A stretch of 64,000 bases of DNA from Cherax quadricarinatus (lineage: Eukaryota; Arthropoda; Malacostraca; Decapoda; Parastacidae), in NCBI RefSeq assembly GCF_038502225.1, contig NC_091301.1, positions 20,116,859-20,180,858 on the forward strand, written 5' to 3'. Below are positions 25,501 through 37,900 of this stretch, piece after piece. Position numbers and translations under genes: made by a program. Under the pieces are notes generated by a model, which worked only from the letters and a program-made list of their open reading frames with translations, had not been told where the DNA came from and ran no database searches. Position 1 is the stretch's first letter. Every line of letters begins with the position of its first letter.

Positions 25501-28500
25501 TCGAAGAAGCGAGATTAGACTGAGGCGTTGAAGTAGGGACGTCTGAGCCGAGGACAGCAAAAGGATTAGATACAGGAGTGATTATGGGAGAGGTAACCAC
25601 AGAGGTGGGTGTAGAAGATGGGATACCAGAAGTGGGGGGACGTTTTGAAACACGGGAATAAGAAACACGTGGGAGTCTCCCTTGGAGGCGGAGATGAGAA
25701 ACTGCCATGGCATAAGGGAGACCTTCTGTCTCTTTGAGGTAACGGATTTCCCGCTCGTTTAAATAGACCTGACAACGGCGAGAGTACGAAGGGTGAGCCT
25801 CATGACAGTTAAGGCAAGAGGGAGATCGATTGCAAGACGTATTAGAATGGTCATCGGCACCACAGACTGGGCATTCGGCGATAGATCTGCAATATTTCGC
25901 TGGATGGCCAAATCGCCAGCAATTTCTACACTGTTGTGGTGTAGGGATCACCTTTCGAACTTGTAACCGATGTCCTGCTATATAAACGGAGGATGGGAGT
26001 TCTCGGCTGTCAAAAGTTAAACGAGCCACATTGCTAGGGTATCGTCTCCGCCCACGGGCAAGAAGAACGTAAGTGTCTACCTTGAGGATTGGGAGATCTT
26101 GGAGTTCCAGCTGTTCTAGAATGTCGGTGCCACATGTCTGGAAATTTTGTTGAACTATGGTATGGGGCAGAATAACGGTACCACTACAAGAATTGAGGGA
26201 ATGATGTTTTTCAAGGGTGACAGGAACAGTATCTATATGGGTAAGACGAGAGAGCTCACGAGCCTGGGTAGCATTCTGTACGGTAATGATGCGCGTACCG
26301 CTCTTAAGAGCATGAAAAGAAATATCTTTACCAACATGGCGTAGGAGTGCCTTGCCAATACTATGGTCAGAAAGATAGGCAGTAGAGGAAGTTGGTCGTA
26401 AAGTGAAGAATTTAGTCCACTGTTCAGTCTGAAACTGAGCGTGGAAAGGTAGTGAAGGACGTGTCGATCGTTTCTGAGAAGAACGAGAAGGTGAAGGTGG
26501 AGAAGTATCATCAGCAGGTAATTGTCGTTGACGTTTAGGCGTGGGACCAGAGTTGGTCCGACGTGGAACGGGTCGGCGATTTGAAAATTGCCGCACCGTA
26601 GAGGGAGAGGCCGGAAGCATAGTCAGAGGAGAGCGAAGGTCTGATAAATCGAAGGAGTCAGTCGAGGCCTCAGTACCTGAAGCGGGTGAGGAAACAGCAC
26701 CGGCAATAGGTACAGAGGCATGAGGAATGTCTGAAGAGTGGTCCAAAGACGAGGCGGGGTCAGAACGGGGTGCGGTATCAAGAAGGGGCCCGGGGGTACC
26801 AGGTTCATGGACTAGGGCTGCCATGGTTAGGTTACTTCTTTCTTTTTGTTTTTAAGAAAAAAAAAGAAAGAAAAGAAAATAAAAATAAAAAAAAGAAAAA
26901 AAAAGGGGGGACCGGGGAGGGATAGTTCCTAGGAGGGATGAAAGGGCCAGAAATCTCCCTCCGCGCCCAAGAGGACTCGACACCGCTAGTAGCGCAGATG
27001 CAGCATGGAACCCGTGCCATACCCTACCCTTCATGCCAGTAAACCAGCAATCTGGGATAGCAACCTCACATCTGCCGAGCTACCTCGGTGGACAAAAGAG
27101 AGGGCGGCCGGATATCCGCCACAAAGCATACCTCCTTCAGCCACCACCCCCGGAATCCGAAAGGTGGCTTCCAGAGCTACACCCGTCGCCCAAAAGACAC
27201 CCAAAGCTACTCCGGGATACCGGAGAGGGATCGGGACATCCCTAGGCAATCCAGATTCCACGGCAAACTACGCCACCGCCAAGAAACCTCAACGGAATGG
27301 GATGGACCCCGGTGTCCTTTCTCCTACCTAGGAACTAGCGCGCCTGTGGGAGAAATCCCAAAGGACAAAAAGAGGAAGGGCAAAAGGGAGGAGTGGGGAG
27401 GAGGAGGAGGAAAGGAAAAAGGGGAGGATGGGGAGGATGGGATAGGGGAGGGGAGATTGGGGGGTAATTAGGTTCGGTCTGAGGAAGAAGACCGATAGGT
27501 CTAATTCCTCAGACCAAGAGCCTCTTCACCACGCCAAGGAGCCCCCCTTGAAGAGGCGTTGATCTTAAAGCTTCACCCAACAGTGAAAGTAAAAGATGAC
27601 AATGATAACCACTGTATACGAGTATGGTCTTTCATTGGGAGCCAACGCGAAAGTTAGACTTCTGCCTTCCTCACTCACAGCTATAATCGAAGTAACAGTT
27701 TTCTTACCATAGAGCATCCGCAATCCATGGCTATTCAAACAATACTTTCAGGAAAGAGGTTGATACCATTGCAATGATTTACAGGAAATCCTTCCAGATG
27801 TCTGATAAATTTGAGTACAGATACAAGAAGAGTTATTGGCCATATCAATGACAGTACCATCAAGACAGGTTTGAAGAACTTGTCATTCTGGGTGAAAAAT
27901 AGCCAAGTTCATTGCTAAATTTGTATTAACTTTTCCTCAGCACAACTTTACTAGTTTGGGCTCCATACTACTGGCAGTGAAGGCTCAACACCTATCCATG
28001 TTCATGTTGAAACTGACCTTCGATGTGCCCTTTCTAACAGCCATTTTTAAATATATGAATGAACAGTTGACAATATCCAACCTCTCCGCCTCGCTTTCCT
28101 TCTCTCCCCGACTATTCTCATCCTGACCTTCTCACATTCCCCCCAAATTTAAATTGTTGCCTTTAGATACAATCATTGCATTAGTTCAGTTTTATGGGAA
28201 GTCTGACGAGTGTCAAGTAATCTATACACTTTTATTAACGTACTGCTAGTAAGATTTCCGTATACAATTTCTTTGAAACCAGTAAAATATTGTCAGTCCA
28301 TGTATGAAAGTTTAAGTGGACTAAAAAAAAAAAAGGTTAACTAGTGGTCTAAAATATAACCCAGATGCTAATTTGTTCCTTCATTTTCCTTAAAAGTATC
28401 TCGCTGTGTACTTGAAGGAAAGATAGTCTGATGGGGAGTCACCTACCATAGATGCACGTAGCTAGGACTACTCGTAGGGATGGCTTGTAAGAGGTGCAAG

Positions 28501-31500
28501 TGGAGGGCGCCCTGGCCGGGAGCTGCCTCCTGCACCAGGTAGACTGCCACGTCACCTTCAGCAGCATAATGGCAACCGTTGCCATCCCGAGAGTGGTCCT
28601 GTTTTCCAACTGTGATGCAGACCAGTAAGAGACCATCACCAGGAAAATGTCCAAATTCACACTTTCCCCTTGGTCCTGGCGAGCGCTGAACCTTCACAAG
28701 TAATGCGGATTAAGAAATTATTCAACCATTGAGCCATATTTAACTATTGCTTTCTGTATGCCTTTTTAATGCATTTGATGTATTCATCGTAAGAGAATTG
28801 CTTATATTAATAACAGACAATGGGCATAATTTTAGAATCTTGTAAAGAGCCATATTTCAATATTCTGAAATTTATAATTTAAAATACTAAATAAAACTCC
28901 AGCTGGGCGATTTTAATAAAGCTAGACCCAATTTCTTCAAATTTCATAGATGGTCGCCGCTAGGAGGATTTTTAGATTAGTTTAACGTACTGTTAATAAT
29001 GAATTAGAACAAGTGGCTAAGGCAGATCAGCGACTATCCATGGGTTCTAATCCCGGCAGCTCAAAATTTAAACCTTTCACACGAATTTTTCACCACTCAG
29101 TAATGTTTAAGTCACAAAATGGGGAACCATATTAAGCTTCACTTAGTACACTATTTACACTAGTCATTTTGAAAACTAGTCAGTGAACTTGCTGAGGAAA
29201 GTCTGCGAGCTTGCATGCAGGGGTGGTGGTGGTGGTGGTGGTGGGGGGGTGTACTGTGTAGACGAACCTTACCTCTAGCGTGTTCTGGTCTACTGTGTAG
29301 AGCGAAACTTCTACAGTGTTGCTGACAAGGGCGACGATAAGTTTGTCATGCCAGACTGTCATATGGACGGACTGGGAGCCGCGTACACCAAGACTTACCG
29401 CGCCTTCCACGGCAGACAACACTGTCGCACCTGAGGAAAAGAAAACCTAGTGACCTTCACTGCAAACTTTTGCATATTAATAAAATATATCGAACTCTTG
29501 ATAACTGGTTAATTTGCAGATATAACAATCTAGCCCACATTATCTGCCAACAATTATCAGAACTTCATAAATTAAGAAAACCCCATCTAGAAACTAACAA
29601 ATCTTATTCCATATGGCATGTTAAATTTAAAGTAAAAAATGTTAACCATATTCTAGTTTATTAAACTGTTTAAGAGCTGTAACTGAACTAGTGGTTTTTC
29701 TTGCTATATATACTTAAAGTTATAACCATGCCCTAATTGTAGAAAGGATATTTAAAAAGTCGCCTGACAAGCTTATCATTAACTATGTATAGCCAAGATT
29801 GTCATTTAATGAACTTAAGTTATAAAGACCCAGGCTCACAAGTGAGACTTTCCAAGACTCCCAGGTTACGAGTCACAAATGTTGAAATATAAATATTCTT
29901 GTCTTGGGCAATAAGATTACAGTAAAATCAGACTATGTAAAACAACCACTGTGAAAGAATAGTGAAATTCCCAGCGCTTTCGTGACTTCACATTATCTTA
30001 AACACTGTCGCCACAAGTCTCGCCACAAGTCTCGCCCCAACCCCCCCCCCCATCCCCCAAGTCACGGTGGTCCAGCGTCAGGAAGGCAATTAAAATTTTA
30101 GTGGAGATTTACTAGCAGCGTCACTAATCTACCCCTCCCCCCTTCCCCAGTACACAAGTTTTAAATGCAGATTAAAGATAAGAAATGATATTACTGATTA
30201 ACACTACGATTAAATGTGTTTGAAAGATAGACGAAACTGCCTACCTGCAGAGTCCCTATATAGACTTCTCTTGTGATGTTGACTCTCCGTCCAGGGCTGT
30301 CCACTTCTGCCTTCACTCACCGCCCTAACAACTTCACTGTGTGCTCTCTCTGGGGTAAATATACAGGTGGTTATATATACACATACATTTATTATATACG
30401 CCAATATTTATCAATCCCTGCGCATATATTAAACATTACCTCTCAAGTGGTTATGGGCAGAGTTGGTGTAGAGGGCGACTAATTCGTCTGCTTCAGTCAA
30501 TAGTCTTTTCTTTAAGTTGGCCACACGACCACCTAAGAATAGCGAATTTTATTTAACAATTCAGCAACTAAATATTAGTGGAAGCTGTTTTAAGGAACTA
30601 AAAAATAAAGTACTTTATACAAGTTCAGAGTTTATCACTACCACGTTAATGCCACAAAAAACTCCTTTAAAAAAGTTTGTCATCTTGCGTAACTACTCGT
30701 TTCATGCTGGCAAGATTCTTGCAAGGCTCTTCTTATATAGAGAAGTTTACCTTTCATTATGCTTCTCAGGAACCTCAAAACAAGTGTACGCAAACACGAC
30801 AAACATCAACAATGGGAAATGGGGAAAAGTGCGAACAAACAAGAGAACACAATGAAAGCTCGTGGGGCACGGACCGTCGGGGATTAGTATGGAAATTGCT
30901 TGAACGAGTGTTGTAGGAATGAAGGGAGGTTGGGGAGAAGAGTAGTTTACCAAAGTTTATAAAAAAAAATCACTGTACAACAGTATCAATAAAGGGACAT
31001 GTTACACAAAAGCTATTTCGCAAAGATCACGTGGCCTTGTTTAGCGTTACAGTGTTCACTAAGTTCACTTGCAGTAATCCTGAATTTATAGTAGGTTAAT
31101 TACTAGCAAAATTGAGTCATTCAAATGCAAAAGTTGCCTTTCATTACGCACTGGGACCCCAACTGTACTTTACCACAGGCAATTTAACATGTCTGGAAAG
31201 CAATTAATATCCAATAAATCAGTTAGGATTGACTAATTATTCTGTTAAGTAATTCATTATCAAATTTTATATACAAATCAAGCTGATTGTCGGCAAATGA
31301 GGTGACCCCCTCCACTCCAAACCACGAAAGGTTTGGAGAGTATTGCGGTAGACTGGAAAAATAATTGAGCCACTGAGTAACTTTTGTAAGTTTCAATACG
31401 CAAATAACCTGCAACGTTTCGGTCAGACTTGTACCATTTACAAAGTCAGACTAGACTAAATGGTTCAAGTCTGACCGAAACGTCGGAAGTCTTGTGTGCG

Positions 31501-34500
31501 GGTTATTTGTGCATTGTTCCAGTCGCGGCATTGTGCCTTTGTTATTTAAGTTAGAAGTATAATGAATATCCAAAAGCGTACTCAAGGATCTCATCCTCGG
31601 GACCTGCAACTTCATTATGTAAAATACTTTTGAAGGTAGAAACGGCGTCATTGCCTTTACTGTAGCCTGAGATTTGCTACATTCTTATTTCGGGGAATTT
31701 ATCAGTTCGTGTAAGCACAATGAAATGTAGGTCTTGAATAGTAATTACGGCTGAAGCTTAGCCTTCAACCTAGAGCCTTTACAAACATCACAGACTAAGC
31801 TGGAACGTTAACCTCGTGCCGTTTTCATTTACTTTAAGTGAATTTTGGATCTTCTAGAACAGTGGTTCCCAAACTTTTTCAGCTTGTTACCCAATTTAAC
31901 ATGCCACATAAAGCATGTTACCCCTTTCACAAAATGTTGTTATTATTGATATATATGGCTAAACGTGAACGTATACAGCCTCGCATACTCTGCTAATCCT
32001 AGCAAAACCATTGAAAACGTAAGAACCACACATACATTATTTTTTTTTATTATTATCACACTGGCCGATTCCCACCAAGGCAGGGTGGCCCGAAAAAGAA
32101 AAACTTTCACCATCATTCACTCCATCACTGTCTTGCCAGAAGGGTGCTTTACACTACAGTTTTTAAACTGCAACATTAACACCCCTCCTTCAGAGTGCAG
32201 GCACTGTACTTCCCATCTCCAGGACTCAAGTCCGGCCTGCCGGTTTCCCTAAATCCCTTCATAAATGTTACTTTGCTCACACTCCAACAGCACGTCAAGT
32301 ATTAAAAACCATTTGTCTCCATTCACTCCTATCAAACACGCTCATGCACGCCTGCTGGAAGTCCAAGCCCCTCGCACACAAAACCTCCTTTACCCCCTCC
32401 CTCCAACCCTTCCTAGGCCGACCCCTACCCCGCCTTCCTTCCACTACAGACTGATACACTCTTGAAGTTATTCTGTTTCGCTCCATTCTCTCTACATGTC
32501 CGAACCACCTCAACAACCCTTCCTCAGCCCTCTGGACAACAGTTTTGGTAATCCCGCACCTCCTCTTAACTTCCAAACTACGAATTCTCTGCATTATATT
32601 CACACCACACATTGCCCTCAGACATGACATCTCCACTGCCTCCAGCCTTCTCCTCGCTGCAACATTCATCACCCATGCTTCACACCCATACATTATATAT
32701 AAAATTAATAATAGCTACAAATTCACAGTAACAGTGGGTAAATACTAACTATATACTGCACAGGGCAGTACACATACATACCAGCTTATGTCTACCTCGG
32801 CTGATGCTCACAGATAAACTGACAGTGTGAAATAGAGGCAGCCTCAGGAAGTGAGTGACGCGTACTGGACAGGTCGATCTGGGCTACTGAGTGACTTTTG
32901 TCCTGAAGCATACTTGTCAAAATACTTTTGGGTTTCCACACACTTAGCTATATATTTCTTCTTTTCTAATACTGTATATTAGTTTTTGATGTTTATTGTT
33001 ATTTGGTTTAACTTTATTACTTACTTATAATAGGTTTACTTTACAACTTTATATACTAAGACAAAGTTAACAATAATCCTCATACCGGGTACCGCATTGT
33101 TTTCTTGATTTTCAGAATTCATAATTTTTTTTTCTGTCACCCCTCCATTACCCCCCAAAAATGGTTAAATTACCCCCAGGGGGTAATTTACCCCCAGTTT
33201 GGGAACCACTGTTCTAGAAAATTGGAAGACTAGCCAGTTACATCTCATTCTCATTTTAATAAAGGTTTGTAGTGTCGGCAAAAATATCTAGAAGTGTTAA
33301 ATTAGACCGTATTACGAAAACGGAACTTTGTAATAAAAGCTCTTAACGAATGAAATCCAGTGTTCGCCTGTCAATACTGGGAAAGTAATGCGTGTAGATG
33401 CATTATTATAATCAAGAGGGAAGCGCTAAACCCGGAGCATTATACAGCGCCTGGGGAGAGGATGTGGAAGGCATTCAGGCTTAATTCGGGGAACTGGAGC
33501 ACAGATCCAATTCCCTAAATCAAGAGCCCCTCACCAACATCAAGGAACCTTCCCTGAGGGGTGTAGATGCATTACACCAGGTCTTCTCACAGGTAAACAC
33601 TGGGACATTTATAAGTTCCCCTTACTCCCGAGGGTCCCTCATTGAGCTGGTATATATTAGTCTTAACTTTTTACCTCTTGTTTGTTCGGGTGTATCTGTT
33701 CTTAAATGGGTATCGATTATATATTTCAGTATTCTGTGTACTCCACTAATTTTTACCTTCCATTCTTAATTTCCTCCATATTTATTTTTAGAGCAATTCA
33801 CAGAATTTGGAACTTTTGTTGGCGACTTTCAGTGATAATGATGTTATATCCTCTTAGCCATACTGAGAAGCAAGAGGCAAGCGTGGTTTAGAATTTTCAC
33901 TCACCCGGGTTTAATTTTTCTTCCCCCGTTACATAGGGACGAACTTTCTGCCAGAGCGCTCCAAGGACACCATCGTCACCTCCCACTGTATCATCGCTGG
34001 CATCTCTTCTGTCAGTTGTCTGTGAAACGTTAATCCAGCCACCCAGGTCTACTCTGGCACTACTATCGTCATTAAAACTTTTTATCGTCTCCTGTTTATA
34101 CCTATTTACATGAAAAAAAAATAGTATTTAGAAAGGTATTACAATCAAGAAATATATTTGTATATAGTAAAATTATAAAAAAATTTCAAGTACGGAAAGA
34201 CTGACTATATTTACAAGTGTAGTATCCAGTCAGTGGCTAGGCTTCAAACGCCTTTTATTGTACAGCAATAAAGGAATGGAACAGACTGCCTGCACAGGTC
34301 AAAGCCAGTCATAGCACGAGCCAGTTTAAGAAGAGCCAAAAGGCACCTAATTAATGTTGCAACAAAGGGAGGACTTTTATCAGCCATAACATGTAAAAAG
34401 AGTCAACTATTTACCTTATTCCTGTTATATATCCTTCATTGTATAATCAATCTACTATGTATAATAAGGTATTAAAAGGACCCGAATGGAAATGTCACTG

Positions 34501-34932
34501 ACTTGTTTGGGTTATCCTATGCATAATTATTTTTATATACCTGAATAAACTTACTAGCCCAGAGATGGCCAACCAATGGTGCGATGCGCTAAAAGTTAGG
34601 CATTGCACCCCAGTGAAAAAAAAAAAACCTAGGGTTACAAAAATTAACCAATAACAGATTTGTAGAAAAAAATAAATTCAGCTTTTAGAAAAGATTTTTA
34701 CCGAGAAATGTAAATCTTACCTTGTAATCATTATTAGCTATTTTATTAATTTCGTGCACACCTTTTAGCTAACATCATCGTTCACATAATCTGCTTTCAG
34801 TTACAAATGTATTAAGACCACGTTTACGAGTTGCTATATATATTCAGTACAGTGCTCTGCCCTTATTGTACAGAGGGACTTTTGTACGAGTGTTTCCGCA
34901 AGTACGAACATTTGATTTTTTTCATCGAGGCG

Positions 34933-34972
<40 letters not shown>

Positions 34973-37900
34973 CAGAGTTTACAACCGACACAATGCGCTT
35001 CTCTGAACTGAAGTTTTGTACTTTTCGAAACACTTTCTAGTCTGTTACCCATCATTTAATGAACAGTGGCAAAGTTATTTATTGCTGGCGAGGAAAACCG
35101 TAGAGCATTGTGAGAACACTCAAGATCATGTCTTCATTACATTAAAAAACCGACAGGCTGATAAAGAAACTCAAGTTAGTGTTTGGGTTACGGGAAGTGG
35201 GGGATTAAGAGAAGAAATTAGAATACATTTTAGAAGTTGTCAAAGTCTGGCGATGACTGAAGTGTCTTACGAAATTGACTGCGTTGGTATATATAAAAAC
35301 GGAGGGGGGAGCCTTTCTGATGAAGAAACACCCTTGTCTCAAAGTATTTGCAAGAAGTTTTAATGAAAATTATTGAAAGGGAGAATCTCGTAGCCAAGAG
35401 TTACAAGAACCGAGGTACTTTTCTAGGATTCATCTGAGCAACTGAAAGATCTTTCCCAGGTTTGCACCTTTGCTTTTGACTAATCTGCCGACACGGGTGA
35501 TGTAGCCCAGTTAAGAATTTTAAGAGGAATTTAAAATTTTAACAGCTTTGAAGATATTAGTCTAGAGTCCCTTCATGGGGAAAAAAACAGCATCAGATAC
35601 ATTTGACAAAGTAAAGCCTTAACTAGAAAATCCTGCGACTAGATTCTAGTAAACTAGAGTTTGTACTGACGGAGCAACGTTAATGACGCGTAAAGCAGCT
35701 GTGACTGCAACTTTGCTTTGAACATTTTTAGGTCGTCCTCTAAAATTTAATTGCATTATACACCAAGAGTAGCCGTGGAAAAAGCTAAATTTGCAGTTTG
35801 TGGTAGTGAAATGACAAAATTAGAGCAACATTAAACAGAATTCAGAATACTGAAATGTTAAGTTTAGAATATGGCGACTTCATTCACTGGGGCGCGCTGG
35901 CTTCCTGGTAGAATGAGCCGCTTGACATTGTCCTTTAATTTGACAAGTGACTAGTTTAGCATTTTTAGTTTATTAACAATCATCTCTGATCTATATTTGA
36001 AATTGCGGGGGCGAGAACAGTTTCCTAGCTTATTTAATCATATCAGTGTATTAAAGTTAAAATTCTTCAATTGAGGATTTGAGCCAGTTTCCACATTTAT
36101 ATAGAACAGCGAATGTGCTGAAGATAATGGCAGTTTTACTCAATATTGAAAAAAACATCGAAAGTTTGTGATTTTGCTAAAAATTGCGTATTCACATTTA
36201 TAAGCCTATTTCCACTTAAATTCCTGAAAATAATTAGCAACACAAATGGGAACTTTTTTTTATTTAAAAACATTGTGAACATTAAATTTTATGTTCTTCC
36301 CTCAGTCTCAAATGCTTTGACAGTTAATAGAGAATTACCCTGTGAACATTTTCCAGAACAAGCAGTTTAGTTTGAAACTGCTTAAAAACAAACTGAGGGG
36401 ACAGATTCAGATTCGAAAAATTATCTGCTGCTCAGTAATTAATTGAACATTAGAAGCTTTGCGAAATCAAAGAATAAAATCTCAATAATGTTTAACTTAA
36501 ATTATGAAAAAGTCAAACGTCCATACTAACGTTTTAAAGAAATGAATGGGGGTACAAGTGTTATGGCGCATCTAAAAAGCGTGAAAAAATTAACGCATAG
36601 AATGTAGAAGTTCGGCCGCTCCTGTTGTAGCCCTTTCTAAAAGTTTAATTTTTAAAACTTTCCTGCATACCAGTGTCCTTTTACCATAGTACATGTTTAA
36701 GCCTCCTGATACAAAGTTGCCTTTATTCTTACTTTGAGACCATTGATTTTGCTTCGAATTTATTCCACGTAATGTATGAAGTTTTAGTATTGCAATCGTT
36801 AATGGCGGATTCTGTGCTGTTAAGTCCTTGAGGCAGGTCTAATACCATAGCTATTGTATGGTACTAAAATTTCCACACCTGATCAGGCTATTAAATTATT
36901 TCTTTAATATTGATTTTTCATATAACCATTTTTCTTAATTTAAGAGTCTAATGGTACTCTAACATTTTAAACTTACTTCCTACTTGAATCCATCCATAGG
37001 AAATATGGCAAACCTTTGACAAGTCATCACTTTCATAAAATATGAACATTCTTGGTATATTCACGCATCAATCCCAGTAGGAAATAGTCAGCCATTTTAA
37101 TCATTTTGTATACAATGTAAATTACAAACTAATGTTCCTGAATACTGATTTATGGTTATAAACTTTTATTGAGGACTGGATCAATCTATAGACATTTTTA
37201 AATGGTTATAAAATGACCATTAATTTTAAAGGGGTGGACCGGTAAGCCAGCGAAAGAACTGTCAGATGACGAAAGCTCCACAGGCGGGTCATTTACTGAT
37301 CCGCGTCAGGAAACGCTTGTCCTGTTTCCTGACAAACCTTACCTAACTGGATCAATCCTTTTAGATCCAACCTGGTTGCCTCTCTTCCCCCCCAGGTGCT
37401 CTTACATTGGATGCAATTATGCCAGTTAATTCCAGGGAGTTTTTTATAATGCGTTTCCAACACCTAACATTTACGAAACATTTTCAACTTTGTAAAGTCT
37501 CCCTGCGCTCGTGAAGACAACCTTCAGGGGGTTTAATTTTCTCCCCCCCCCTCTCTCCCCCCGTTTCATCCACCAACTACACCCTGAATACTCGCGAAAC
37601 TAAATGGGGCGGAGAAATGTAGGGGAAGGCCCAGATGAAATCTGGGACAGATCGGGGGGAGAGGGGGATAGAGGACAAAGATCCTGAGCGTGAGGAAGGA
37701 TTGGAGCAGAGGACGTGGGAAAGAGGGTGGAGAGTAGATAGAGGGGTGGGGGGGGGAGGAGGGTGGGCGCGATGCCCAGAAGAGGTAAGATAGGATAGAG
37801 GGACTAGCAAGAAGCCGAATATGCAAATCCGTCAAGTCCCCATTAAGAAGAGAAGATTTGAGACTAACTGGGAGCCTCCAGACTGTGCATACTAAATCGC

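Larger units (their letters stand above)
20952..27556 (-). mobile_element. I-clade LINE, full length, apparently intact, with 13-bp TSDs
   Basis: The element is flanked by the direct repeat CGTTGATCTTAAA at 20939-20951 and 27557-27569. Its 3' end (low coordinate) is a (TAA)n-type tail, as in I elements. It carries a 5' UTR (26825-27556), a gag-like ORF1 and an ORF2 with endonuclease, reverse transcriptase and RNase H. RNase H plus the TAA tail indicate the I superfamily. Both ORFs are uninterrupted, so recent insertion or present activity is plausible. It lies in gene A intron 6, in the sense orientation. Confidence 0.9.

Noticed and set aside
29010..29070. tRNA-like B-box (GGGTTCTAATCCC) in gene A intron 5
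   Set aside because: No acceptable cloverleaf or A box at the right distance could be drawn; at best a tRNA-derived relic.
35016..35363. 115-residue plus ORF starting [11 protein letters not shown]
   Set aside because: No recognised motif, splice context or conservation evidence; it lies in AT-rich intron sequence beside a poly(T) run.
34560..36400. CAGAGATGGCCAACC at 34560 (hAT-like end) and scattered frames up to 35363 and 36370
   Set aside because: No matching inverted end or TSD was found, and the frames are too broken to recognise a transposase.
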